Origin: Candidatus Villigracilis affinis
GTDB lineage: Bacteria; Chloroflexota; Anaerolineae; Anaerolineales; Villigracilaceae
Direction of reading: 5' to 3'
DNA: 64,000 nucleotides
Assembly: GCA_016718275.1 (NCBI GenBank)
Contig: JADKEA010000007.1
Location: 1 to 64,000, forward strand
The position numbers were made by a program, and so were the translations under genes. Shown piece by piece: positions 9,121 to 17,535 of the stretch (within the stretch, counting starts at the first letter, position 1; each line of letters begins with the position of its first letter). The notes under the pieces were generated by a model. The model did no database searches and was not told the origin of the DNA. It was given only the letters and a program-made list of their open reading frames with translations.

Positions 9121-10646
9121 ATGAAATCAAACCGACTTAGAGAAAATCAATCAGCCGATCTGAATACACTAACCCACCCACTGGTTTTATTCAGTATTTC
9201 CGTATTGCTCATCAACGACCATTTTTTGAAGATTTACTCTTCTTCGTGGCTCACTGGGAAATTGAGCGACTTTGCTGGAGTGTTCTTTTTTCCTATTCTT
9301 TTGAGTGCAATTCTAAACATCATTTGTAAATCGCTCAACTTAAAACAAAGTCATATTGCGATGACAGCATTTGGCTTTACAGTATTCTGGTTTAGTCTGA
9401 TTAAAACGATACCGTTTTTTAGTCACCTGACCGAAAATCTTCTATCCAAACTGCTATCGTATCCATCGCAAGTCATTTGCGACCCCACCGATTTAATCGC
9501 TCTCATTATGCTTTTGCCAGCATGGAGATTGCGAACAATAAGTGAAAAGCAACCAAATGTGAAAAAATCAAAGTTATCATATCTTGCCCTTGGTATAGCA
9601 GCAATTGCGACTCTGGCTACTGGCGGTCCTCTAATTACTTCTGTACAAAACCTTGATGTTTATGAAAACACAATTTATGCAGATGTATCTAATATTGGTA
9701 TTTTTTACAGCTCTGATGGCGGAAAAACATGGGCGGAAGTTAAATCCAATATTCCCACACAAGTGACGAACAACTTTAGAAAGTCGCCAGAATTACCTGT
9801 AAGTTTTTGCCTGCCTAACAACCTAGACATTTGCTATCAAACCGGTCAAGATGCAATTTTTCAATCACTTGATGGCGGAAAGACCTGGAATACTACTTGG
9901 AGCGTTCCTTCGGGTCGAAAAATTTTTTTGGAACATTCATCCTCATATATCGAATTGGGACCATATGACTTAATCCATCTTGAACATGATAGTAAACAAG
10001 TTCTTGTAGCTGCCATGGGAACCGAGGGCGTGCTAAGTTAAAACCGATGATAGTTCATGGGAAAGTATCGAGGTGGGCTATGCAGGGCCGATGTCCTCCT
10101 TTGAATCTAAAAAATATTGCAGACGCAATGCATACTGTGAGCACAGAATTTATTTGGATTAGCGTAATGTCTATTGTTCTTTTATTTTTCAATGTATTGG
10201 TAAATGTAATTAAGCCCGACAACAAGGAATTTGCTTGGCTTAAAATCGTGGGGGCAATATCTGTTATATCCTTTATCCTTACTGTATTTTCCCCTACCCT
10301 TCTCACATTTTCAGGCGACTATTCATTCCTTTTGATCATTAATGGCGTTTCGATCATTAGTGAAATTGTTTTTGTGGTGAGCACTTTATCGACCATATTT
10401 CTTTTATTCCAGCAACTGGGAACCAACACAAATAAGCAGGGAATAGCGGGGCTCATTACACTAGTCATAGTATGGCTGATTTCATGCACTCTCTTTATCT
10501 TTTGGGCTTATGGCATTATTCCTACATATGAAACAGTATTGAAAGTTCTGATTATTTTGAACGTCAGTTATCTTGTATGGTTTTTTTATCGCTTCACAAT
10601 AAGGATAGGTCAACAACGGCTTCCGAAAAAAGCTAAACTACAGTGA
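9121..10646 (+). pseudogene. Membrane protein with BNR/Asp-box repeats, two frameshifts
   Basis: From ATG 9121 (not the earlier in-frame start, which lies inside the attC) the first frame runs to 10041. It shows three to four N-terminal membrane helices and then a soluble domain with two Asp-box repeats, YSSDGGKTW and QSLDGGKTW, as in beta-propeller proteins. The reading frame stops at 10041. One base change near 10036 continues as KTDDSSWESIEVGYAGPMSSF, and one A fewer in the AAAAAA run near 10110 continues as NIADAMHTVSTEFIW. The final part, to 10646, has five more helices. So this is one protein of about 508 residues rather than two. Function unknown. Confidence 0.65.
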
Positions 10647-10705
10647 GGATTCTACTATCCAACAAATAAGGCTTATACTACTTTTGTTTTTGTTCACGTA
10701 AAAAT

Positions 10706-10839
10706 CCCCAACAAAGCGCGCACCTACCTGGCGCTGGGGATTCTGCGACAATCTCAAGCTGTTTTCTACGCCTTAGCATTTTTCCAGTTGGACGGCTTCG
10801 CCGTCCCCGCCCCAGCGCAGGTAACGCAAGCCGTTAGCC
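10706..10839 (+). repeat. attC site 9 (family A)
   Basis: R'' CCCCAAC at 10706-10712, R' GTTAGCC at 10833-10839. The left arm carries an extra CTACCTGG block, and the internal hairpin GGACGGC-TTC-GCCGTCC is intact. Confidence 0.87.
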
Positions 10840-10863
10840 CACATCGCGTTCTGTGCATATCTG

Positions 10864-11394
10864 ATGAAAGGTTTTGTCAAGCTCATGAGAAATCTTAAAA
10901 TACAGAGCGTACTCGGTTTGTTGATTCTCATGATGGTAGCTTGCACCTCAAAATACAAGCTGCCCCTGAATCCAACAGCATCCGAACCCTCTTCACTCTT
11001 AGTTAAATCGACAAGCGAATCAGGCCGCCCATCACAACCTGATTTAATCATCAACTTTATGTATCTCGAGATGGAAGGGAGACAAGGTAATTGTGTAAAC
11101 GCTTATTCACCCTATGGGATTCGTGTGCAAATCAAAAATATCGGCTCCGCTAATACTGGCCCTTTCTTTGTCGGTTTGAATGGGATTCTCCAAGAGGTGA
11201 AATATGGTTTACTGGTTGGTCAATCTATTGAGCTGCATTTCGCAGGTACTATATCAAGCGGGCAATATGAGTCAATAGCGGATGCAAACAATCAAGTTGT
11301 CGAGAGTCGAGAAGAAAATAATACTTTTTCATTTCTTGCACCAACCCCAACTCCGCCGCCGCTCTGTGCACCCACAGTCACTGCAACTCCATAA
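10864..11394 (+). CDS. CARDB-domain lipoprotein
   Basis: A 176-residue secreted lipoprotein. The first 27 residues are a signal peptide ending in lipobox MVAC, so the mature protein would be tethered by lipid. The body (about residues 58-150) resembles a CARDB/immunoglobulin-like adhesion module: QPDLIINFMYLEME at its start, VQIKNIGSANTGPFFVGL in the middle and an IADANNQVVESREENN end, the typical 'vector with unresolved tension' pattern of this fold. The C-terminus is a Pro/Thr-rich tail (PTPTPPP). A second possible start is ATG 10885. Alone in its cassette. Confidence 0.72.
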   Translation: MKGFVKLMRNLKIQSVLGLLILMMVACTSKYKLPLNPTASEPSSLLVKSTSESGRPSQPDLIINFMYLEMEGRQGNCVNAYSPYGIRVQIKNIGSANTGPFFVGLNGILQEVKYGLLVGQSIELHFAGTISSGQYESIADANNQVVESREENNTFSFLAPTPTPPPLCAPTVTATP

Positions 11395-11452
11395 AGTCTC
11401 TACCAATGGACAGCACTACTTGATATATCTAAAGAATAGCAATGGTTATGCG

Positions 11453-11611
11453 GGCTAACAAAGCGTGCATCTGACGCTGGGGACTGCCTGTAGGGCGTGC
11501 GGCACGCTTCGCGTCAAGCAGTTTTCTACGCCTTATCATTTTTTTGGCTGGACGGCGAAGCCGTCCCTGCCCAGCGCAGGTACCCACTGGGCAAGCCGCA
11601 AACCGTTGGGT
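11453..11611 (+). repeat. attC site 10 (family A)
   Basis: R'' GGCTAAC at 11453-11459, R' GTTGGGT at 11605-11611. The internal hairpin loop is inverted (GGACGGC-GAA-GCCGTCC) compared with other sites, and the right arm has an insertion with CCCACTGGGCAAGCC. Confidence 0.86.
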
Positions 11612-11656
11612 GGCTGTCCGTAAACTCATATTAGAAGTAACCAAAGGTGTCCTAAA

Positions 11657-12178
11657 ATGCTAACTATTTCTCAAGTCAATTCAGAAGCCGAAATTGCAGC
11701 CGTCCGAGATCTAATGCGTGAGTACGCAACCTGGGCTTTCAGCATCGTTCCGGGCAGTGACGAATCGCCAGCCTGGGAGGGATTCGACGCTGAGTTGGCG
11801 ACATTACCCGGTGTTTATGCACCACCTGCAGGGCGTCTACTACTAGCCATGCAAGATGGACAGCCAGCAGGGTGTGTATGTCTCAAAGGACATGACGCCA
11901 CTACCAGTGAACTCAAGCGGCTCTACGTGCGTCCCACCTTTCGAGGACAAAACATCGGTCAGCAATTAGTCAAAATGCTTGTTGAAGAAGCACGTCAATC
12001 CAAATATCAAAGGATCGTGCTGGATAGCCACATCTCGATGAAAAAAGCACATGCAATCTATCAGGAAGTTGGGTTCAGGCTGACGAACGCCCCTGATGAT
12101 TTTCCAGAGAATCTCAAGCCAGTTGTGGTGTTCATGGAGTGTAACTTATCTGCAACCGCTAATGAAGCCGTAATTTGA
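11657..12178 (+). CDS. GNAT family N-acetyltransferase
   Basis: A 173-residue GCN5-type acetyltransferase that would transfer acetyl from acetyl-CoA to an unknown amine. Motif A is present as LKRLYVRPTFRGQNIGQQLV (residues 92-111), where RGQNIG is the acetyl-CoA pyrophosphate loop. Motif B follows with ALDSH-like IVLDSH and a helix AHAIYQEVGF. The start ATG 11657 is weakly supported (AAAGGTG upstream). GNATs are among the most common integron cargo; substrate cannot be read from sequence. Followed by a left-end-only attC. Confidence 0.88.
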   Translation: MLTISQVNSEAEIAAVRDLMREYATWAFSIVPGSDESPAWEGFDAELATLPGVYAPPAGRLLLAMQDGQPAGCVCLKGHDATTSELKRLYVRPTFRGQNIGQQLVKMLVEEARQSKYQRIVLDSHISMKKAHAIYQEVGFRLTNAPDDFPENLKPVVVFMECNLSATANEAVI

Positions 12179-12210
12179 AAGATTTCTTCACCAACTTAAT
12201 GAGCACCGCC

Positions 12211-12320
12211 GCCCAACAAAGCGCAGACTGCCGCTTTGCAACGTGCGCCCCGCTTCGCGTCAAGCATTTTTTGGCATCAAGTTTTCCCTGCTCCCAGGAG
12301 AAAAATCCACGCCCACACAA
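12211..12320 (+). repeat. Truncated attC site 11 (left end only)
   Basis: R'' GCCCAAC at 12211-12217 followed by AAAGCGCAGACTG and an attC-like interior (CGCTTCGCGTCAAGCA, TTTCCCTGCTCCC, ATCCACGCCCACACAAGCGC). No GTTRRRY right core follows; unrelated DNA begins. Confidence 0.65.
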
Positions 12321-12340
12321 GCGCGGACCGCACCCCATGG

Positions 12341-12880
12341 ACTGCCCCACCCGCAGACAATCCCCGCTATAATCCAATCAAAGATCGGTCCGCAGATTTT
12401 GCAATGCAGTATATAAGGGGTGTTATACCGCACGCGGTTCTCTGCACTCTCCATTGACGTCCCTTGAGCGGATGGCTGTTTCCTGCTTGCAGGTCAGCCC
12501 CTGATCCTCGAAAACCCCGACCAATAATCCAAATAATAAGGCTCGCTCCCCTCGATGTCCCCCTCGCACACCTGCGGCTATGTGCAAGTGAATTTCTCAC
12601 TCGCACATAGCTAGGCAGTCCCGCCAAAATAATGCCAATCGGCACTTGAATCGAGAGGATAAATTTGCTATAGTTATTTAAAATGGGATGGAGAAATAAT
12701 GTCTTTATCACGCCAAAAATACGAGATATAAAAATGCCGCTAAACAAAATTACATACAGCACCCTAATTCGTTGGTGTGCAGCACACCGGATAAACCCTA
12801 GCTAGTCGGTGCCTGCGTACCGCGAGAAATACATTGCCATCTCAACGAATCATACTCAAGTGGATACACTGAACACGGAG
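12341..12880. other. Gene-free stretch with hairpins
   Basis: I see no convincing gene in this half kilobase. It holds three inverted repeats: GGTGTTATAC followed by CCGCACGCGG at about 12419-12438; CTATGTGC / GCACATAG with AGTGA / TCACT inside (12578-12610); and GGTGTGC-A-GCACACC at 12774-12788. A TATAAT lies at 12368. It may be decayed cassette material or part of a short non-coding mobile element that replaced the end of attC 11. Confidence 0.5.
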
Positions 12881-12887
12881 GATGTTT

Positions 12888-13223
12888 ATGCCAATTCGTT
12901 ATCAGTACCGAGCACCTGAAAACGGGGATTATGTAGTGGGTTTTATAAAAATAATTGCTTATGGGATCGTTGCTGTTGTTAGCTACTTTATGATCGAAAA
13001 TGGTCATCAAGCCCTGATTGTTCTCTGGGGCTCTCTCCTTGCCCATTGTCTGATGATGGTCTATGATGCCTTTATTGTCGTTACAGGAAAAGCCTCGCTA
13101 TCCAAACCATCATTCCTGAATTACCTTATCGCTATTCAAAATCCAGAACCTACCTTTCTCGGTTTACTCGATATTGTCGTATTGATTGTTTTCCTGGTGA
13201 ACGTCTTCCAACTGATATTCTAA
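12888..13223 (+). CDS. Small three-helix membrane protein, unknown
   Basis: A 111-residue protein. ATG 12888 is preferred over 12882 because GGAGG ends only five bases before it, while 12882 overlaps that site. Three hydrophobic helices are visible: VVGFIKIIAYGIVAVVSYFM, ALIVLWGSLLAHCLMMVYDAF and LLDIVVLIVFLVNVFQLIF (as separate parts, about residues 17-37, 42-63 and 90-111). I do not recognise the family. It is bounded left by a gene-free stretch and right by the palindromic site at 13336. Confidence 0.6.
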   Translation: MPIRYQYRAPENGDYVVGFIKIIAYGIVAVVSYFMIENGHQALIVLWGSLLAHCLMMVYDAFIVVTGKASLSKPSFLNYLIAIQNPEPTFLGLLDIVVLIVFLVNVFQLIF

Positions 13224-13335
13224 TTGACCAAACCAAGTGATTGTTTGACGTAATTCGCGAGGTTTACCAGGCTTAGAAGTTTCATGCGACTATAAGGTGT
13301 TATACAGCCAAATGGCGGTTAAGTACTCCATATTG

Positions 13336-13374
13336 GGGTGTTATACAGACGTCTGTATAACACCCTAGTTGGGC
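13336..13374. repeat. Perfect 30-bp palindrome next to an R'-like core
   Basis: Bases 13336-13365 are a perfect inverted repeat with 15-base arms (GGGTGTTATACAGAC and its complement, no loop). Three bases later comes GTTGGGC (13368-13374), identical to the attC right core. The half-site GGTGTTATAC also occurs at about 13298 and 12419, each followed by a short palindrome (GCCAAATGGC; CCGCACGCGG). No family A-C attC interior is present. Could be an aberrant attC, an operator or the end of a non-coding element. Confidence 0.6.
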
Positions 13375-13429
13375 GGCTTGCGTATATAAACCGTGCAATT
13401 AATGTTCGAACACCATGAAGGAAAATACT

Positions 13430-14119
13430 ATGGTAAACACCCAAATATCTCAATCAGAATTGATAAAGTTAGTGGGTAGCAGACTAATCATAGGAATTCC
13501 TGTATTGTTGCTAATTATATTTCTCCCTGCAGGGACATTTGCTTACTGGGAAGCATGGGTTTACCTTGCGATTTTGCTGATACCCATGTTGATTGTTATG
13601 ATTTACTTTATAAAGAAAACGCCAGAATTCTTAGCGCGTAGAATGCAGTTGAAGGAAAAGGAAGATGAGCAAAAAATAATAGTCAAACTCGCATTAATTC
13701 CATTTCTATTGGCATTCATTCTGCCTGGAATTGACAAACGATTAGGCTGGTCAAATGTTCCCATTTTAATTATTGTAGTTGCAGAAATACTGGTATGTAT
13801 CGGCTATATTTTTGTAGTTCTTGTGTTCAAAGAAAACCAATTTGCATCTCGCATTATTGAAGTAGTAAAAGGACAAAAAGTAATCCAGAGTGGACCATAT
13901 CGAATTGTTCGACATCCAATGTATTTGGGAACAATATTAATGTATGTCTCATCACCGTTGGCATTAGGCTCGTATTGGGCAATTATTCCAGCAATCTTCA
14001 TAATTCCAATTCTTGTCGCAAGAATTATTAACGAAGAAAAAGTCCTTACAAAAAAACTAGAAGGGTATTCAGCATACAAACAAAAAACCAGGTATCGCCT
14101 TATTCCAGGCATCTGGTAA
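13430..14119 (+). CDS. Isoprenylcysteine/phospholipid methyltransferase-like membrane protein
   Basis: About 229 residues from ATG 13430, which has GAAGGAA eight bases upstream; ATG 13415 is an alternative. Five hydrophobic helices precede the catalytic part, where SGPYRIVRHPMYLGTIL (about residues 156-172) is the ICMT/PEMT signature: a G-P-Y-x-x-x-R-H-P-x-Y stretch followed by a C-terminal EE pair (NEEKVLTKKLEGYSAYKQKTRYRLIPGIW region). These enzymes methylate prenylated cysteines in eukaryotes; bacterial relatives act on lipids or unknown substrates. It shares a cassette with a second, divergent member just downstream, suggesting they work together. Confidence 0.82.
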   Translation: MVNTQISQSELIKLVGSRLIIGIPVLLLIIFLPAGTFAYWEAWVYLAILLIPMLIVMIYFIKKTPEFLARRMQLKEKEDEQKIIVKLALIPFLLAFILPGIDKRLGWSNVPILIIVVAEILVCIGYIFVVLVFKENQFASRIIEVVKGQKVIQSGPYRIVRHPMYLGTILMYVSSPLALGSYWAIIPAIFIIPILVARIINEEKVLTKKLEGYSAYKQKTRYRLIPGIW

Positions 14120-14142
14120 GAATAGCTTGAAAGGAGGTGTTT

Positions 14143-14673
14143 ATGAATAAAGAAAAAAAGATGGCATTAGGATATATTGTAGGTGGATTACTTGTCATTG
14201 TATTAGCCCCTTCAGTTATTTATATGATTACTTCGTTGTTTGATTATGTGTATAGAATAGAAATTGTCCAGAACACCACAATAAGATGGGTTATTATCAT
14301 GTTATTGCTTGTGATCGGATTAATTTATGGAATTTGGTCAGTGATTATTCAAAACACGGTTGGGCAGGGTGGTCCTGTAGAAATAGGAAATATAGAAATA
14401 AGTCCAAAAACAAAGAATCTTGTTGTATCGGGACCCTATAAATACACAAGAAATCCTATGTTATTTGGAACATTGTTAATGTATCTTGCTTTTGCCCTAT
14501 TCATCAATTCAATAACCTCTGTTGTGTTAGTCAGTGCAATTTTTACTTTCATGTTGACTGTTGTTGTGAAAATGGAGGAAAAGAGATTATTAAAGGATTT
14601 TGGAAATCAATATGAAGAATATCGAAAAAAAGTATCGATGTTCTTTCCATGGTTTCCGAGAAAAAATGAATAG
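14143..14673 (+). CDS. Second isoprenylcysteine methyltransferase-like membrane protein
   Basis: A 176-residue integral membrane protein starting at ATG 14143, with a near-perfect AAGGAGGTG site six bases before it. It has four to five helices and the ICMT/PEMT motif VSGPYKYTRNPMLFGTLL (about residues 100-117), with N replacing the histidine of R-H-P. The end, EEKRLLKDFGNQYEEYRKKVSMFFPWF, matches the family's C-terminal EE...Y..Y..V..F pattern. It follows the first methyltransferase by 23 bases, so the pair is co-translated. Substrate unknown. Confidence 0.82.
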   Translation: MNKEKKMALGYIVGGLLVIVLAPSVIYMITSLFDYVYRIEIVQNTTIRWVIIMLLLVIGLIYGIWSVIIQNTVGQGGPVEIGNIEISPKTKNLVVSGPYKYTRNPMLFGTLLMYLAFALFINSITSVVLVSAIFTFMLTVVVKMEEKRLLKDFGNQYEEYRKKVSMFFPWFPRKNE

Positions 14674-14754
14674 GAAAATAAGCTATCAAACACATTTGCC
14701 ATTGCATGGTGATGTTGGTTTTGTTATGAGTATAGGTCTCAATTAATAAAAGCC

Positions 14755-14880
14755 GCCCAACAAAGCACGCAGCGTACACCTGATGTGCGGCACACTTCGC
14801 ATCGAGCATTTTCCTCGCTTCGAGTTTTTCCTGCTTCCAAGCGGAGTCCACGCCAGCGCAGGTAATACAAACCGTTAGCC
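14755..14880 (+). repeat. attC site 13 (family A/C hybrid)
   Basis: R'' GCCCAAC at 14755-14761, R' GTTAGCC at 14874-14880. The interior begins like family A (CACCTGATG) but continues with CTTCGAGTTTTTCCTGCTTCC of family C. Confidence 0.86.
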
Positions 14881-14904
14881 CGCCCTATGCAAAGAGAGCT
14901 ACTT

Positions 14905-15789
14905 ATGAAATCAAAAGCTATAAAAAAAGACAAATCCAACAAAAAAGCGTCGCTTGGACACGTGCTTAAGAAAAACGAGAAAATTAAACAAACTGTCAAG
15001 AAGGCTGCCAGTGAACTCACATCGGTAAATGAAGTTCTAAAGCAGGAAAATATCCCTGCTCAGATCATGAAACAGGCTATCACTCAAAATGAAGATGTCG
15101 AACAGAAGGTTGCAAAAGCCGCAGACGATTTAAAGCTGGTTAACGTCAAACTCGCCGAAGAAATGGCTGAGCGAATAGTCATCGAATCCGAACTCGCTGA
15201 TACAAAGACTGACCTGGCGGAAGTACGCGACGATTTATCAAAAGCCCAGGTAAAAACAGAAGAAGCCCAACAAAGTGCGCTTCAGGATGCGCTCACGGGT
15301 CTTCCGAACCGCTTGTCATTTGAACAGGGTCTCGGCCACGGGTTGAGCCAGGCAAAACGGCACGGTTGGGGACTCGCTGTCCTATTTATTGACATCGACA
15401 AATTCAAGAGCATTAACGACTCTTATGGCCATGATCTGGGAGACCAGGTGCTGCTGATGGTGGCAAACCGTTTAAAGTCTTTTGTGCGCGATGAAGACAT
15501 AGTCAGCCGCTGGGGAGGCGATGAATTTGTATGCCTGTTGTTGGAAGTTAAACAGGAAGCTGACGTGACTCAGCTTGCCGAGAAGATGATCAATCGGGTT
15601 GCCGAAGCCTTCGAGTTTCAGGGGACCGTTCTTTCCATAAGAGCCAGTATCGGCATTGCCATATATCCCGCAGATGGAGATACGTCCGAAATTCTTTTCA
15701 AAAATGCGGATATAGCTATGTATAAAGCCAAGGGAACAGAGCAGCGTGTTGTGCTGTTCCGAGAATCTGGTGAGCAAAAAGTGGGCTAA
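14905..15789 (+). CDS. Diguanylate cyclase (coiled coil + GGDEF)
   Basis: About 294 residues. Start ATG 14905 follows AAGAGAG; the earlier ATG 14887 has no ribosome site and lies seven bases after the attC. Residues 1-120 are lysine-rich and then coiled coil, with no membrane segment. The GGDEF domain (about 125-290) opens with DALTGLPNRLSFE, has the metal site DIDKFKSINDSYGHDLGD, an inhibitory RxxD (RDED) and SRWGGDEFVCLL. All catalytic residues for making cyclic di-GMP from two GTP are present. Its stop codon TAA (15787-15789) lies inside the left core of the following attC, so gene and site overlap. Confidence 0.9.
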   Translation: MKSKAIKKDKSNKKASLGHVLKKNEKIKQTVKKAASELTSVNEVLKQENIPAQIMKQAITQNEDVEQKVAKAADDLKLVNVKLAEEMAERIVIESELADTKTDLAEVRDDLSKAQVKTEEAQQSALQDALTGLPNRLSFEQGLGHGLSQAKRHGWGLAVLFIDIDKFKSINDSYGHDLGDQVLLMVANRLKSFVRDEDIVSRWGGDEFVCLLLEVKQEADVTQLAEKMINRVAEAFEFQGTVLSIRASIGIAIYPADGDTSEILFKNADIAMYKAKGTEQRVVLFRESGEQKVG

Positions 15790-15924
15790 CAAAGCGTGCG
15801 CCTGACGTTGGGGACTGCCCGTAGGGTGTGCGCAAATCTAAGGCAGTTTTCTACGCCTTTTCATTTTTCTGGCTGGACGGCTTTGCCGTCCCCGCCCCAG
15901 CGCAGGTAACGCAAGCCGTTGGCT
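15784..15924 (+). repeat. attC site 14 (family A), overlaps upstream stop codon
   Basis: R'' GGCTAAC at 15784-15790 supplies the TAA stop of the GGDEF gene. R' GTTGGCT at 15918-15924. Interior of family A with GGACGGC-TTT-GCCGTCC. Confidence 0.87.
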
Positions 15925-16007
15925 GCTTCGTAGATTCGGAATCTAGTTTTATTTCCTTCTTGACGGGATAGAACATAAGTTCTACAATCTCACGAAGGAG
16001 AATACCC

Positions 16008-16472
16008 ATGACAAAAACAATCCTTTCATCTAAAAGCAAGTCTACGCAAAACACCACTTCGGTTAAAGAGTTTATTGCTTCACTTGATGAGCAAACCCTA
16101 AAAGATAGCAAGGTACTTGTTGAAATGATGCAAGGAATTAGTGGAAGTAAGCCTAAGTTATGGAACGTAGGTACGATTGGATTTGACTCCTATCATTACA
16201 AGTACGACAGTGGGCGTGAAGGTGACAGTTTTATCATTGGCTTTTATCCAAGAAAAGGCAAGATAACCGTCTACATGATGGACGGCACAGCACGTTACTC
16301 CGAATTGCTGGCTAAGTTAGGTAGGCATACTACTACTGGGTACTGTGTTTATATCAAGCATCTTGGCGATGTGGAGTTGCCAATCCTCGAACAAATCATG
16401 CAAAGGTCATATGAGAATATAAAGTCGCAAGACGGGCATATCAACCAAATATTATGGAAGGCTGAAAAATAG
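16008..16472 (+). CDS. DUF1801 family protein
   Basis: A 154-residue soluble protein with AAGGAG ahead of ATG 16008. The pattern TSVKEFIASLDEQTLKDSKVLVEMMQ, then KPKLWNVGTIGFDSYHYKY, SGREGDSFIIGFYPRKGKITVYMM and YCVYIKHLGDVE is that of DUF1801 (YdhG/YjhX-like fold). The family is widespread and of unknown function; a role in iron or stress response has been suggested for distant relatives. A second, related member is in the cassette at 18384, with conserved GREGD and FxPRK stretches. A common cassette gene. Confidence 0.85.
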   Translation: MTKTILSSKSKSTQNTTSVKEFIASLDEQTLKDSKVLVEMMQGISGSKPKLWNVGTIGFDSYHYKYDSGREGDSFIIGFYPRKGKITVYMMDGTARYSELLAKLGRHTTTGYCVYIKHLGDVELPILEQIMQRSYENIKSQDGHINQILWKAEK

Positions 16473-16509
16473 GTATTTCTGCCTTGCTTTATATGCGTTC
16501 AGTGAACGC

Positions 16510-16640
16510 GCCTAACAAAGCGTGCACCTAACGCTGTGGATTGCCCGTAGGGCGCACGCACATCCCAGGCAGTTTTCTACGCCTTAGCATTTTTCTGGCT
16601 GGACGGCGAAGCCGTCCCCGCCCCAGCGCGGGCAACCACT
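16510..16640 (+). repeat. Truncated attC site 15 (family A, right end lost)
   Basis: R'' GCCTAAC at 16510-16516 and interior of family A, including GGACGGC-GAA-GCCGTCC and CCCCAGCGCGGG. After GGGCAACC the sequence diverges; GTTRRRY is missing. Confidence 0.72.
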
Positions 16641-16766
16641 TCATGAATTTCAATAGCAGTAATCTCCTTATTACTATTGTCGTTTCGTTCCGAGAATTCT
16701 TCCCAAAATGATTGTTGTGATGATTGAGGAATTTCTAGATGTGCCATAACAAGGAGAAAACAAAAA

Positions 16767-17318
16767 ATGAGAAACGTTGTCTTTGCCATCAATATCACCG
16801 TTGACGGCTGCTGCGGACATGAATCGGTAGTCGCCGACGACGAACTTCACGAGCACTTTACTGGGCTCCTGCAGGATTCAGACATTGAAATTTTCGGGCG
16901 CAACACTTATCATCTGATGTATCCGTACTGGCACGATGTCGCAATGAATCAATCGGAATCAAAAGCAACCAACGAATTTGCCCGCACGTTCGATTCGATG
17001 CCGAAGATCGTCTTTTCAACAACATTGAAGAGCGTGGAGTGGAACAACACAACGCTTCTGCGCTCAAGCCTTCAAGAAGAGATCGTGAAACTAAAACAAC
17101 AGCCAGGCAAAAATATTTCCATTGGCGGGTTGAACATTGCATCGCAACTCGCTCAGTCTGGTCTGATCGATGAGTATCGTTTTCTCGTTCAACCGATTGT
17201 TGCAGGAAAAGGTCCCCGATTGTTCGAATCGGGCAAGAATCTTACATTGGAACTTATCGGATCAAAAATGTTTCGCTCAGGCGTTGTCGAATTGCACTAT
17301 AAAAATATTCACAAATAA
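16767..17318 (+). CDS. RibD C-terminal/dihydrofolate-reductase-like protein
   Basis: A 183-residue protein beginning RNVVFAINITVDGCCGHE, the first strand and substrate loop of the DHFR-like RibD_C family. It continues with DIEIFGRNTYHLMYPYW (NADPH-side helix), MPKIVFSTTL, and the cofactor loop ISIGGLNIASQL, followed by DEYRFLVQPIVAGKGPRLF. Family members use NADPH to reduce small molecules; RibD itself acts in riboflavin synthesis, but stand-alone cassette forms are of unknown substrate. ATG 16767 has AAGGAGAAA. A paralogue is at 21259. Such cassettes resemble dfr resistance genes in fold but lack direct trimethoprim-resistance evidence. Confidence 0.87.
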   Translation: MRNVVFAINITVDGCCGHESVVADDELHEHFTGLLQDSDIEIFGRNTYHLMYPYWHDVAMNQSESKATNEFARTFDSMPKIVFSTTLKSVEWNNTTLLRSSLQEEIVKLKQQPGKNISIGGLNIASQLAQSGLIDEYRFLVQPIVAGKGPRLFESGKNLTLELIGSKMFRSGVVELHYKNIHK

Positions 17319-17333
17319 TAAGGAAATGACATC

Positions 17334-17378
17334 ATGCTTATCGTTCGCGAAGTCGTCACGATGCAAGTTTGTCAGTAA
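17334..17378 (+). pseudogene. Remnant of a small NIPSNAP/ABM-like gene
   Basis: ATG 17334, preceded by AAGGAAATGAC, reads MLIVREVVTMQVCQ then stops. This resembles the first residues of small antibiotic-monooxygenase-like (dimeric alpha-beta barrel) proteins that begin M(L/F)IVREV. The following bases up to the attC at 17425 carry no continuation. Probably the stump of a second gene in this cassette, cut down by deletion. Weakly supported. Confidence 0.35.
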
Positions 17379-17424
17379 GGTTTTGCACCTTTTTAATAGC
17401 CAATGTTTTGGCAAGTTCGTGGTT

Positions 17425-17535
17425 ACCCAACAAAGCGTGCACCCGACTGGTGGGAGTCTGTGCGTTTTCAGACATTTTTCTGGCTTCGAGTTTTCTCTGC
17501 TCCTAAGCAGAGTCCACGGGTGCAAATGGTTAGCC
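17425..17535 (+). repeat. attC site 16 (family C, short)
   Basis: R'' ACCCAAC at 17425-17431, R' GTTAGCC at 17529-17535. At 111 bp the shortest complete site; interior TTTTCTGGCTTCGAGTTTTC and CTGCTCCTAAGCAGAG hairpin. Confidence 0.87.

Noticed and set aside
12341..13374. Insertion sequence between the GGTGTTATAC copies
   Set aside because: No transposase, no flanking target duplication and the gene inside is a small membrane protein; evidence is too weak.
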